A stretch of 64,000 nt of DNA from Diadema setosum (Eukaryota; Echinodermata; Echinoidea; Diadematoida; Diadematidae). The stretch lies in assembly GCF_964275005.1 (NCBI RefSeq), contig NC_092706.1, positions 3,539,113-3,603,112 on the forward strand, given 5' to 3'. The notes beneath the pieces were generated by a model. The model was given only the letters and a program-made list of their open reading frames with translations. It made no database searches and was not told the DNA's origin. Numbering within the stretch: position 1 is the first letter of the stretch; every line of letters starts with the position of its first letter. The translations under genes were made by a program, and so were the position numbers. Shown piece by piece: positions 35,535 through 49,800 of this stretch.

Positions 35535-38500
35535 GCTTTGAGATGCTCACACTTGATACATAAATGTACTTTCTTAAACATCCTTGCAAAGTATTCACGA
35601 AAACACGAGTATTTTTATCACTTTTCACTGAGGGTAACAATAGATCAAGTCGCTGAAAGCTTGACTGCATTCACAGGTCTAAATTGTTATGTGAACGTTT
35701 GCTACAGGAAAAATGAAAAGCAGCAGCAGCAGTGACATATAAAAATTCATACTGAAACACACTCTGTAATTTAAATTATATCTCTATTTTTTTTTGTGTG
35801 TGTGTTTCATAACTATTCACTTACTGTATTCACTTTACAATCATATTTACAAGTAATTTACTTGCTATGTTTCTAATTCAGTTGGTTTTGAGTATCTTAC
35901 AATTTTCTTTTCTTTTTTTTTTTACAATGCATATCGAGTGTCTTTATACATGCCATCATAAATCTATATCATGTATACATGTCTCTCACTAGAAAATTTC
36001 CACACAATAATACTGGCACTGCATACACTGCCTCAGATTTCACTGAAGAGGCAAGTCATTTAATGAGGTGCTTTTTATCAATATTTCTTTGAGATGTACA
36101 AGGTTTTTCAAAGAACCTCTTCATGTTTTTGTTTGTTTCTATGCTTGTTTGTTTGTTTGTTTTTTCAATGTTTGCTGGGCACCTGCAACATGCATGTATC
36201 ATTGGACTTTCATGAAACATTGCATAGTGTTAGCTCGGAGTACATTGGTGATCATCATCTTGTTTGTTATTTAGATTTTCCAGGCTCAAATCAGGACAGT
36301 TTGCAAGGAAATAGAAGATTCAAATAAAATCTGAGAGGGCCCACTAGTCAACTTAGAGAAGTATCCAAATAGAAAAGATACTCAAACTGTAAGACTATCA
36401 AAAGCAATCTTACCCTTATGTTTGTAATGGCATGAATTCTACCGTCCAACTTTACGGGACACGAGAAATTAAACAAGGAGGGGTGATAAATAGGAATGTT
36501 AAACTATATTTAAAAAAAAAAAATTTTAATCACGAAAACAGGAGTTCAAGGAAATTCAAGGAATACAGAAATAAAAAAAAGCACAATTAACCATGTGAAA
36601 ACAACCATAAAGAGAATGTCAAATAGTCGGCAAAGTTAATACTTCGTAAGACGTCCTAACCCATCTTATAATGTATCTAGGCTAATTGTCACTTAAGATT
36701 GAAGTCTTTGGTCCCAATCAGTTGGATTTGTGTGAGGGTGAAGATAGTTGCTGATGTGGTTCACAGGCAGAACCACATGTCAGAGAATGATGCTAGAATT
36801 TGACATTGTGTTGGCAATATTCTCCTAAATACATGACATATCTCATGACTTTGACCAAGTTGTTTTGCTGCTCAAAACCCAAGCAGAGTGTTTAGAAAAA
36901 TGGGCTTCAGGAAAGACTGGCCTTTTTTTTTTTTTTTGGTTTGTTTGTTTGTTTTTTTCTGGTTTGTTCGTTTGTTGTTGTTTTCATTCTGAATGGGTGA
37001 AGTTTCATCTCACACTGATTTGGATAAATCGAACATTACAAAACTTATACAAACAGTTCAAACAACACGAGCACTTACAAAGTACAAACTTGGGTATGTG
37101 CTGTATGGGAAAATTGAGAAACAACAAAATTCAGTGAGAATGTATATTTGTGTGTATGCATTCATGCCATATTCTCTTTTAGACTCTTTTTGCACACATT
37201 GTTGATGATGCTATCTGTTTAAAAAAAGGCAAGGTGTTATCATTTCGGCCCTTGTGGATTCTTGTGGATTCTGCCAACTATTCCTGGACCTTGTGAGCTC
37301 CCAACAGGCAAGGAGAAAAAAAAGAAAGACCCCAAAATGCTAACAAAGTTTCAGTCTTTCCCCTTCAGTCAAACTCATCTATCTAACAAATAATCACCAT
37401 AAAACATCATATGGACACCCAGAACCTGCTAAGAACAATCTACATATTCATCCTACAACACAATGAATACCTGTCACAGATATCCCCTAGTAATTGTCTG
37501 AAATACTGGAGGGACCACCATCTAGACTTCACCACTGCTAGCACGAAACAACTTCAAACAAATTTTCGGTAATCATTCACTGTACTTCAAATGTACACCT
37601 TCATTTGTACACATTATCAGAATCAGAGAAACACATATGTCATAGAACTGCATCGTGTGAGATCAGTATGGCATACAGTATTGAAAACAATTACATATCA
37701 CCACAGAGCTAGAACCATGGTACATTGATTAATATAATCTTTGTCAAAACCATGGCTATCCACACAAGAAACTGGAACATTTGAAATGGCACAAACTGTA
37801 CATTTTTACAAATTTATTAACATTCACGATTTTAAAATTTGAACTTACCCGTCCCCACCATTGTCAAACTGTAATCACATACTGTACGTAATTTGAATAG
37901 TATCCTTTCATACATTCTAGTCATTTAAAATTTTACATATCTTTGTAAAAGAAAAGAAAGAAGTTTCATCATATCAAATTTGTGTAAAAAGTCACATAAT
38001 CTTCAAATACTTGAAGCACCACTAATGTCCTACCAACAGTGTTTATGTAGACATTTCATGCTGTGTGTCTTGAGGGAAACTGTCAAAAGCTCTCCGTGTT
38101 GCCAATTTTGGGCTTGCACGGCAAGCAGTATCCCAAAATTCCTCTGTACACCAGAGCTGACGAGATAGAAAGCAGCCTCTAATTTCAGTGTGCCACACAT
38201 TGGCCCACACACGTCAGGGACATCCTGACCATGTTCACCACAGCAAATCTGAGTGTAGTGCTGTAATAGCGTAAGATTAATCACAACTCTTTATGAAACA
38301 AGGCCCTGAACAAGCTGTATCTGCCAAAAACTTGCGGAAACAACTACTGACACAACACTGCACAAATTGTCATGATGATTTCGACAGCAGATGTTTGTCA
38401 AATATTCTTTTGTTTCTATAACAGCACTGGTATCTTCAAATATCTTTCACACAGACATTCTTTGTGAGAATTCTCAACTTTGGATCTTGATCTGTCCTGG

Positions 38501-41108
38501 AATTTCTAAGCCAGCAATGAGTCAGTGTGTTCAAACATGTGCTTCCATAATATGACCAATTTTGAAACAAACACAACAGCAACATCTTCACTCAGAAGAT
38601 CGGCAGACAGATAAATCTGGCTCTTGTGGCGGGGAAGTGAAACACCCCATGAAATATTGGCAATGGGAAAGAAATGGGATGGACATTGGCCATCTGGCAT
38701 AAATGACCTCTACACACAGGGCCTTCTTTTCAGTGCATTGTTTCCCATGGAAACTCCCAGTAGTTTGATTCAACTCTCTATACAAGTTGCACGATCATAC
38801 AACGCAAGGAAATCTTTCTATTACATACACGGTTGTTTTGTTGTCATTTTTTACTTTGTCCCCACATATTTGTAGTATTTTTCTTACACTCATCAGAAGA
38901 CATCAACAACATAAATAACAATACTCTTGCATGATTCAGTCAATAATATTTCCACAATCAATCCTCATTTCACACAATAAGGACAATGTGAACTGCTTCT
39001 GTGAAAGCAATTCAAACTGGTGAATAAATATGACTCACCTACGGGACACTAGTTACTGCGTAACCCCCGAAAAACAGAAACAAAAAATAAAAACACAATA
39101 TATGACTTGCACTTCATCTAGTTGCTACAAAACTATTCTCCGCTACAAAAAGATAAGTTTGTAAAAGATATATGTTCTAAAACCATACAAACATTGCACT
39201 GTGTTTAAACGCAAGCACCAAACAAGACTCAATATACATATTCCATTTTTTTTCTTTGTCTACCATGCATTGGTGGCATAAAAAAAGAGAGAGCTTTGTA
39301 AATATATAGCTTTCAGCAGCTTTGTAGTTGACAGAAGAGTATCTGTTTAACTTCTGTTTTTTTTGTTTGTTTTTTTCTACACAAAGTTGCATGCAGCTCT
39401 GGAAATATCACCTGTGCTTTCAATTCAAAGAAACTATCGGTGAAACATTTACATGCAGAATGTAAATGTGTGTTTGCAGATACCTATCAAAATATAATTT
39501 CCTTCTGCATCACGAAAAATGCCGAGAGATTCATACCAGTAATTTTCTTGCTCTGATAAGTACTATTCATCTGAGTTCTCAGAAAGCAAGTGCATTTTTT
39601 TTTTTTCAAATGGATACTTGATTCTTTTTAATCTTGGCCCCTTCAAGAAAAGACTTCTCATTATACATACATAGGCCTGGAAAGCACTTGAGTTATGGTA
39701 GGAAAAGAAAAACCCAACAATTCATATTCAAAATGTGCTATCTTGATCTTGCCTGTGTTCAACTGCTACCATCTTACACTAACAAATAATGAATAAATAG
39801 TCAGTAATAAATAAAGGAAAAAAAATAAAACTAATGTTCATATGATCTCGTACAAAAATTCTACTCGCTGTGATGCACTTAAACTGATGACTGCAAAGAA
39901 GCACATAAGATATATCAGCAGAGATCTGAAACCTCTTCTTGAACATCAAAGTTCTGAAAGTTGTACACATTTTTGCCTTTTCAAACACTGACAAGAAGCA
40001 AGTGTTGAGACCATGGTTGTGCTTCGCCTGAGCAGTAACCATTTTAAATCTATTAGCATCACTGCTTGACCCACTGAAAGAGTCTGTGGAGTTATGAGAA
40101 AGATCTTTGTTTTTTCCTTCTTATTTTTGGAGGGGAAAAAATATGATCAGCGCACAACCTGCAGCAATTAATTCAATCAGTACCTTTCTTTGTTTTGTTT
40201 TTGTTTTGTTTTGTTTTTTTTTTGGGGGGGGGGAGGGGTTGAATATGATTTGTTAAGACTTGTGTTTGTGCTAAAAGTCCACTAACAGGTTCACAGCACC
40301 ATGGGGATTTTGAACACAACAAAGAGGTATCCCTCGGACAAATGAGTTGATAAAGTTCTAGGCAAGATGTTGATAAGAAAGGTATGTTGGTGATACACTG
40401 CCTGGAAGAACTTTTTTCCACAAAAAATCCTAGAATTTCACGAAAGTTGACCCTTTATACCTATTACAGAGCACGAGCTGAATGATGTCCATGACAGATG
40501 TGTGCCTAATTTTCCCAGAAACTATTTTGTATATGACGGCACTATTTGCACTTTGAGAAGGGGCAGCACTTGGCAGATTGTGGCAATCTCGCAGGGAGAT
40601 GCACAGAGAGTGATGACCTCACACACATCTTGAGATGATTGCATTTACCGGAAAGATTCAAGTCACCGCGTTTGATGATGTCCTGACTTTGGAACAGAGA
40701 TTAACACCACATGATTTGATTGCTTTTCACGACTTTTTGTCAGGCTCATTAAATCAAATCTCAATTAACCAAGGGACTGAAAAAAGTCTTGAAGTTCATG
40801 ATTTACTTCTTGGAAACAGCTTGAGAAAGATTCCTTCAAAGCGCCCCCAAAAAGGAGAAAAGTTAATGGAAATAAAAGAATCAATGACTATTATCAAGTT
40901 GACACCAAGAGAGTCAAGGAATCTGGCAAGACTTGACATATCTAATGACTGATTGTCAAATTTTTGCACAAGCATTTCTTATTAAATTATACACACACAA
41001 AAAAAGGATTTTGTATGCATTTTCACTACTTCATCATACAGTGTAGTATCTATAGATAGTCATTGTCAAATGATCTGTCAGTGCCTAATATGAGAGCCCC
41101 AAGAAGGT
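35535..41108 (-). other. CSRNP: probable CSRNP 3' UTR and downstream intergenic DNA
   Basis: No second gene is recognisable. The sequence just 3' of the CSRNP stop is free of obvious transposons for over 5 kb, unlike the regions around it, which fits a long 3' UTR under some constraint, but the true 3' end is unknown. A strong AU-rich nonamer lies at 39806-39814. A plus-strand open frame at 40635-40952 has no family resemblance. Confidence 0.4.
39806..39814 (-). promoter_or_regulatory. AU-rich element nonamer (UUAUUUAUU) in putative CSRNP 3' UTR
   Basis: Minus-strand TTATTTATT, extended by further ATTTA and TATTTATT motifs between 39780 and 39820. Such nonamers recruit mRNA-decay factors. 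Vertebrate CSRNP1 is an early-response gene with short-lived mRNA, so the site would make sense if the transcript reaches this far. Confidence 0.3.
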
Positions 41109-43822
41109 CTAATCAGAGAGGCCAGCTTGGACGAGGGGGAGGGCGGATGATATCTCAGGAAAGCTGACTCCCGTCATGTGACCGACGGCACTGTCCGAGC
41201 TGCTGAAGGATGACTCGTCAATGGCTGACGGGTCGTCTGCCTGTCTGAAGGGGTCGTCTGACATAGCTCCGTCGGGACTCAAGGAATCTGGTGAGATGGA
41301 GGACACGGAGGGGGTTGTCTCGCCCTCGCTGTTTCCCCGCATCACTTGGATCTTCTTGGCAAGGTCCATGGCGTTGCCCACGAGGGCTTCGTTTGGCAAG
41401 TGGGTCAGGACTGGAACTTTCCCATTGAGAGATGGATGGAGGTGAGGCAGTTTGTCTACGTGAGCGATTGGTCCCACTGAGTACTTCTCTTCAGAGATTG
41501 GTCCATTGGAGTTGGGTGCTGCAGGGGAACAGACATCCGGCGCGTCGGCACAAGATGTGACAAGTTCATTTGGCAATTGAGCACTCATCTGAGATTCTTC
41601 AGTTCTGACTGGTTGCACTGAATGACGACTGGGCGTTGACTGAGATGGGCAAATACTGTCATTTTCACACTCACTATCACCAACACACTCGATAGAACTT
41701 TGCCCGCACGGCTCTTCGGCATTCACATTGTCACTCACAGTACTTTCGCTGCTATGTGTCTCTGGTGAATTACTCTCTGGCACGCAAGGACTGGCATCCT
41801 CTGGGCTGCTTCCATGGGAATCTACAGCATGTCCTGCATTGGCTGCTGCCACAGCCTCTCCCGCATCCTTGGCATCATCTTGAATGTCTCTCGCACTCTG
41901 AGCTGAGGGAAATTCACGGTGACCTGGTGGAGTTGTGCTGCAGCATGGGTTGGAGTTGGTGTCAGTCAGTGGGAGTTGGTCTGTCTGTGAACTTTGGACC
42001 AAGTCAACATGCTCCTCTGGGCCTCCTGATGACAGTTCTGGATCCACCAACTGCCCTGTTATCTTTCCTCCACTGGAAGAGCACTCCGCAACAATCGCTT
42101 CCGCAGCTGGTGCAGAATCTGTGGTGTCTTCAGTGCTCAGCAGTGGCAGGGTTTCCCGAATTTCCATTGCAGCTGCTTCGTTCCCATGACCATCATCTTG
42201 GCTAGTGGTAACTGGGTAGCTTGAGGCTGCATCATAGAGTGGACTTACTGAGTTAGGGTTGAACAAAAGGGGTTCTGGTTGGGCATAGGAGGAACTGGGA
42301 TCATCAGTCAAGCCAAATGACACTGAACTTAATTTGCTCGTTGCAAGAGCTGTTTCTTGCATCTCTGCAAGGGAATCTACAGAATTCAGTGAACTCAGCA
42401 CCGTGTATGTACTGGATGTAGTTGGACTGTTGCAGGTGGTATATGTCAGTGGCTCAGGCGCCAAAGACGAGAGGGTAAGAGGTATGGATTCGGTGACCTT
42501 TGAACTCTCATACGGTATAAACATATCACTATAGCTGCTATGGGCGGAATTCTCTGGATTGTAGAGTCCAGGCGTGAAGCTACTGCTGGAATAGCTATCT
42601 GGTTGCTTAAGTTCAGTGTAGGTTTTACTATTTGAATCATGGACAGAATGCCTGTTGGTTGAGAAGACATTGGAGACCTCCAGAGGGGTCAAGTGTGGCA
42701 AGGTGCCTTCCACACTGGGACCCTGGGACAGACTGTTGACCTCCGGGGATTGCACTAGACTACTGGCAAGGTTGTAATCAGCTGTGGGCTTGAAATTGAA
42801 AGGTGCCCCGCATTCATTCAGCTCGTAGTTTGAGCTCCCCTCCGAGCTGGACGTCGTTTCAGACGACGAGCTAAGATTGTCCTCCGAGCTGTCGTAGCAA
42901 GGCATTGTGGGTAGTGGGACGTTACAGAGGGGAGCGATGGGTTGGGTCAAAGCACTCTCGTCCTCTGACTCATTGAAATGCAGCATTTGTGGAATGAGGT
43001 CGTGTTGCCTTGGAGGGTGCACCTCAACTGGAATGTTCTCCTCCACTGAATTACCACTACCGTACGCATCACACGACTTTGGGTACAAGGGTGAGCTGCA
43101 TCCAGGCTCTGCTGGCTCCCCATTCCCGTAGTAATCTCTCCCATTGAGGCTTCCTGAATACATCATGCTGCTACTTGTGGAGGGCTGGTGCGCCCAGTCA
43201 TCGAGGGGCTGAGAGATGGTGCTGACATCCGGGGGACCTTCAAAGCAATCGGGGTCTCTCTCCCCCGGCAAGTTCTTCGGTTCATTGCGATTCTCCATGT
43301 CCAACCGCATCACGGTGTGGATGAAATGTGTCCTGACACGGGAAGGGTTGAACTCTATCCTTCCGTTGGGGTTCTGGCAGCCCTCTTTGGTACAACCGCA
43401 CGGGAAAGACTGTCTGTCCACCTGGCACTTGATTCCCGCCAGGCTGCACATGCAGGTCTCCGGATTGCAAACCATCTGGCAGTCGCATCCGCAGGATTCC
43501 CGCGACAGGCGTATCCGCTTCAGCTCCAGCTTCTCGGAGTTGTCAATCTTCTTCACGCCAGCTCGCCGCAGGAGCAGCCTGCGCTGCTTGGTGGGGATGG
43601 GCTGCAGGAAGTAGTAGTCATTAATGTTGATGTTGTCCAGCTCCTCGTCCAGGTCTGACTCTGCCTCCCGGAGGGCCATGTTGCCACACGGCGAATCCCT
43701 CAGCTGCTGGCATCGCCGCTCCATCAGCTGCTTGCGGAGAATGGCGCGGTGTGTCTTCTCCTGGGACACGGCAAACTGCTTCAAGGTGAACTTGCCAATG
43801 TGGTCGTGTCTCGAAGCCATGC
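41109..43822 (-). CDS. CSRNP: CSRNP coding exon 3 (cysteine-rich domain and C-terminus)
   Basis: Acceptor ATATTCAAG followed by GC-ATG-GCT (GMASRH). One uninterrupted 903-residue segment ending TAG at 41109-41111. Includes [25 protein letters not shown] and the ten-Cys block, then about 700 residues of Ser/Thr/Pro/acidic low-complexity sequence with clusters such as [20 protein letters not shown]. The open-frame M at 43853 lies in the intron and is not the start. Confidence 0.95.
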
Positions 43823-46800
43823 CTTGAATATGCAGCAAAAGGAAAAGAATCAAAGGATAACTTGTTAGGACTGCAAGCTAATTCATCTCTCAAAAGGCAG
43901 TGACACTTCTTGCACTCCTCCATAGAAGAGGGCAGTGCACCATCCAACAGTGTACATTCTAGACCATCTGTTGAATCGTAAAAATTACTGACAGCGATTT
44001 CACATAAACTTGTCTTCAATTTATTGGCACTTCAAAAGTAGAAAGAGAATGCTTTTCTCTCCAGAAATTACAGTGACACAATTGCACTGATGCAACTGAA
44101 ACAATCTTCTGTCAATCTTACACTCAATTTACCACCACACATTTTTTTCTCCTCTGAAAGCAGAACAAACAAATCAATGACTATTAAAAGATGCAACACT
44201 CCTCAGAAACTTTACTGTCAGATACATGATAAAGATGAACATAAGAGTGATGGCTCGGAAACAATTTCTCACAATTTCTCACAATGAAACCATCCCTATG
44301 GAAGCAAGTTCATGAGGTTTGACAAGCTGGCAGATACTTAGAAATTTCAAGTGTTCAAAGCAAACACAGTCACACTTTCAATGGAGTAATAGGTCAAACA
44401 CATGTGGCACTGGAAAGTGTCCATCTGACAGGAAACTGTTATCTTATCTCACACCGGTATCTTTTCTTGAGGCAGGGCAAAGCTGACAACAGTTATGTTG
44501 GTTCACACGACTTGTCTAATCTTTAAGATTAACTCAACAATTTAAATTTCAATGATTAGCTTGCAGTTTTATAAGTACTACATGCATCCATACAATACTT
44601 AATCTCTAATTTTTGAGCGAGAGTTCCACGCGATGATTAAACTGCAGAACCGGCAGAAAATATGCCTAGCGATAAACCTGCACTGATACAATAGTGAACA
44701 ACATGCACTGATGGGTTGACCTGACAGCTTAGTGGCAGTACGGTTTACAAAGAAATCACACTAACTCTTGAGTTCACTGATTATCCTGACCATACAATGC
44801 TAAACTATGAGTGGAGACCCTCATGGCTCATGGTTACAGCTTAAAACCTAAGAAATCTTGTGGTCCTGTACATTCAATTAATCTTTAACACTGCTAACTT
44901 TCGAATGCATCTATGGAGATAAAATGTGAGCGAGCCATCAAAGTTTAAAACTTTGAGCTAAACTTTAGAATTAGGAACGTCATGTGAATCTAACCAATAC
45001 CCTGTCCATTTCAGTCTTCAAATTGCTGACATACCGGTACTTTTCAAGGCATAGCATGTTTATACGACTCACAAGAGAATTGCTTAGAATTGTCACTAAT
45101 CAAAGCAAACTAAATTTGAGCACTGGAGGAAAAATAGCCTTGGTTGCCCTCCAATGAAATATTTTGGTACAGAAAATAAGAAATGCCTTGCAACATTTTG
45201 GTTATGTTTACAGAAAACCGTCTTGTACTTGAATTATTACTGCTTCATTAATTCTAAACCTGTAGATGATTAAATCAACTTTCCATGAAATATGAACATT
45301 TTGTATATCTAAAGAGCATTTCCATGCAGTATCCTCACAGGAGAGGAAGTTCACGCAAACTGTGCCAGTAGATATCAATCTAAAATTGCTCTCTACATTG
45401 GAAATAAGACTCTGTTTTTCTAATTTTCAGTCCTTTTTTTAATGAAATTGAAGTGGAATCTCTATGCCATGTAGTGACGGAGACAGAATGCTTCTGTTAC
45501 GGTAAATTGATAGAAAATAGTTCAGGCACTATCACTGTTCTGACTCAATCTGGACATTCTATGCCTATTCCAATCAGAATCTGGAGCACGGAATCATCTC
45601 AAGTTGATGCCTACGAAACTATACATGCCATATAAAATCCATTGCAAGGAAACATCCAACTGGAACATAAAGATGGCAGGGTACAGCAAACAAAGGTGCA
45701 ATTTCAGTCACATCTCCACTCCCTCAATTATACAGAAAAAGAAAGTTTGGGTAATCTGATGTTTCCTTCGATGTCTCATTTCACCCCCCCCCCCCAAAAA
45801 AAAAAATAATAATAATAATAAAAAAGATGAGTAAATAAAAATGCAGCAGAATCATCTTTTTTTTTTTTTGCCATTTAATCCATTTTATTTTCTTGAAGGA
45901 GAGTCGACGTGGGACTGTATTATCTCCATTCGAGAGTGAAATTTTCAAGGAAATCTCAAAAGTTCAAAAGGGTAATCTGTCTAGTGGAGATCACAGTGAC
46001 ATCAATGTTGGAAGCCAAGACATTCTGGAGGATGATTCATCACAGTCTGTATCCAGTGATCTTCCCTTACTGTTTTTTTTTTTTATTACTGTCATATAAA
46101 CTTCACATTCAAATGTTCTGCAATGATGGCAAAAGATAAATAGACAAAAATGTCTAATCTGTAATCATCAGGAAATCCAGGCAGTGCTTAAAATTCTAAA
46201 CTGCAATGATGTTTGTTTGTTTTCAGTGACTTTTTGATATGAGTGCCAAAAGCATAATTGTTTGTAATAAACTTTAGTAAACAAAAGAAGGCAATTTCAT
46301 TAAAAAGGTATGTGTATATTATAATGTTGTACTTGGATTTTAGGTTAAATCTACCCTGAATTGTATATTTTTTGTTGTCCACTTAAGTGATAACACATGT
46401 ATGTAATCAAAAAAAAAAAAATGCCATGAAATGAACAGCTAACAATGAACTAAAATTGAAAACAAATAAACATTTCTCATTCTCAATTTTATATTTTCAA
46501 ACAGGTTGCCTAGTCTACACATGTAGGCTTAAACTTAAAGATGTTTCTGATGAAAATCGCTGAACAGCGAATCAACTATACATAGAAATATCAAGTTCAT
46601 GGCGAATTGAGCCAGGGACGAACCATTTTGCAAGTATGTTGCCAAAAATTAACTACTGGGCCTCCCAATTGTGAAGCCATTTGGGTTGTTGAAAGCCTTT
46701 CAACACAGTGAAATCTTTCCTGCCATTCAACATCATAGTTTCAACATGCTCAAGGCGCGAAACAACACACTCTGGAAAAGTGCCAAGCCTTAAAGTCAAT

Positions 46801-49800
46801 CTTTTTCTTTCTTTCTTTCTTTCTTTCTTTTTTAATGTAGCTTGTGGAACTACACCAGCCTACATGAAATAATATACTGTGATACATTGCGTCTTATTCA
46901 AAGTTCAGGAGAACATTAAGATATCACAGGTAATCATTATCTAAGTAGATGATTCTCAGTCTTTGATGCTTCTAGGCACTCTCTATGTTTGCAAGGAGCT
47001 CTTTCTTTATTTCCAACACAATGTCATTATTATTGATTTACAATGTATAATTTCCATTTGCATGAGCTCTTCAGCAAAGTGCATAAATAGGGGAATCAAT
47101 ACAAATTGGATGATGTTTCGTACATATTAATGACGAAACAGGGACTGTGAGATAACGTTTGTATCATTACACACAAACATATCTGGCTCCCTCAACACAC
47201 TTAAACGAGCAAGGAAGTCAATGTTAAGAACAGCATTGCTGTATTGACAGGGCTAATAAGGCATAATTATTTTTAGTGGAAGAAGGGAATATTTTTGCCT
47301 TTCCTACAAAATGGACACAGAGTTACAAAATTTGAGAATTGAACAGCTTCCCCCCCCCCCCTCCATAAAACCTAAAGTACAGTGCACTCCCGTTACAACG
47401 AACACGGTTATAACGAAATTTCGTTATAACGAAGTCAATCGTCTGGTCCCAAAATTATCACCATTAAAGTCTATGATACAAAATTCGCCTATAACGAACA
47501 CGGTTATAGCGAAATTTCCGTTATAACGAAGTCTTTTCCGAGCGCCACAGACAAAGAAAAACAAAAGAAATGTGCTCCGTTATAACGAAATGCGAATTGT
47601 TTTCGAAAATATGTAGCGGAACAAGCATTTATAGCGTCTCTGTATGGGTGAACGCTTCACACCACTGTGTGTTCGCTCCTTGTGTCACGCACAGTTTCTG
47701 AGGGGAACTTGCGTTTATTATTGTAATACAGTTATCCCATCACATTATAGCTTTCCAGTGTATGATGAGTATTCAGCAAACAGAATATGTTATATACGTG
47801 GTTTCCTTGTTTTCGTTATATTGTATTTGTTCGGTTATAACGAAATTTCGTTATAACGAAAGAAAACTGCCGGTCCCGAGCATTTCGTTATAACGGGAGT
47901 GCACTGTATTTTGGAAAAAAAAAAAGTAACAGTTGGCATCTCTGCACATGCACTGAAAAAGAATTCTCTGTTTTATAAAATATCAAGGTTTACAAGGCCC
48001 AGTATGAGTTGCTATGAAATTCTAGAGGATTTGCATGAACACTTGCATTATAAGAACTCCCAATGACTTTCTTCTGTTTTTTTAAAATACCTGAATCATT
48101 AGTCCGCCCACTTATACTGTAAAATATGTATGAATAAATATCAAACAGTGAAGACCATATCTCTTTCCAAGAGCAATAAAAGCACCTAGATATGGGCAGA
48201 AAGTGACAGTTTGTTTGTTTTTTTCACAGAGCTACAATCTTTTGCATTTTTCTACCCTTTGCCTTACACATACTGCAAGGGGTATACAGCACCAATTGAC
48301 GAGCGAAAAACAGGTTAATTTGGACTTCCTTTACAATAATTCACCTCTACCTTGCATTATCTAACCAAAAAATGAGTTTATAAATCTCAAGTGGCATGAA
48401 ATAGAGAAGAAGTTAAACATTTTGGCAATAACAGTAAATGGAGTAACCACATATGATAGTTTGACATTTGAGAAGGTTTGTCCACTTGCTCTCTCTCTCT
48501 TTCTCTGATCATTCACAGAGACGCAGAGGTATAGGATAATCAAGAAAGTGTCTTTCATCAGCACCGCGATCGTGGCATGGCACGGGCCAAATTTAGAGCG
48601 CTTGTTTGACGGCAGGAAGCCGCGACTTCCTACTGCGGCTGAGCAATGTTTGGCGTGGCGGCCACAGGCGGGGAGCAGGGATCTTCGAGAAAGATGAATT
48701 GGTGAAGGGGGGGGGGGGAGGGGAGTGGAGGAGAGGAGGGGGGAGGGGAGGGAAGGGGAGGGGGAAATGTTCTTGAGCAAGGCCAGCTATGTTATAAGTT
48801 GAACAGCAGCTGACATGGCTGAGAGGGAACATAAAGACCAAAAGCGAGAAGGGCGCAACTACAGATTAAAACCCTCCTCAGCAGAGAATACATCGGGGTT
48901 CATTTTTTGTATTGTTGTTTTTGGGAAGGCGTGGGCGAGTGGGAGGGGATGGGTGAGTGGGAGAGAGGTTTTCTCAAGCAGGTGGTTATGTCTTTAAACT
49001 GAGGACCAACAGACTACAAATAAACCCTGATAATGGAAGTATCAATATTAGTGTGGTATCTAACAGCTTTCCCCTATTGGTTATGCTCACATCCCAATAA
49101 CACCATGTAATTATCCTAGCCATAGTAATGAAATTCATGAATAATCTAGTGCCTAAGGACTATTCCAGCCAAAGAAAATTTCATTTAGAGTCCAGTGACT
49201 CTACCCTTCCAGCAAATCTCAAAAAGTCTAACTATGTTGTACAATTTTTGTATCTCTTGTTTTGTTCTGCATTGCTTTCTTATCTTTTTATGCATCATTT
49301 TCATGTATCAAATATTTGGCAAGAGAACTAATGGCTTTCTTTAATCAGTGTTAAGCATTGATGTTCTTTAATGTAGATTGTTTTTATTGCTACTAATAAC
49401 TTACAACTGTGACTACTTCCAAAAATATACATATCCTGCAAGTTCTATTTCTATGGAATAATTGTCTTCAAAGGGCCCTGATGTAGGAAGAGTTCTGGTA
49501 AACTACAAATAAGGCGAAGAGGTCAAACTCACTTTGGCTTTTTATAGTATATTTATGCATCTATAGACTTCATTTAAACTGTTCCAATTGTGAATATCTT
49601 TTTCTAAGTAAAAGGCTTTGAAAATTTCTCCATTTTGCAAAAAAAAAAAAGAAAGAAACATTTTGGTGTTTTGCGCTCATTATCAGTATACAAATGATGC
49701 ACAGGACAGAGTGGATAGGTGAGAACTGGATGCGCAGGTTTAACTTTGGAACTGTTTAGACCCACAAGTGCAACGAGTAGGTTTTAGACGGTTTCCAAAA

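Noticed and set aside
41756-43658. Plus-strand frames of 132-156 codons opposite the CSRNP last exon
   Set aside because: Shadow frames of the strongly supported minus-strand coding exon.
43823-43853. Upstream extension of the CSRNP last-exon frame to an ATG at 43853 ([11 protein letters not shown])
   Set aside because: It is intron sequence: an AG acceptor sits at 43823-43824 and the family motif STLG-MASRH requires splicing to the exon at 51188.
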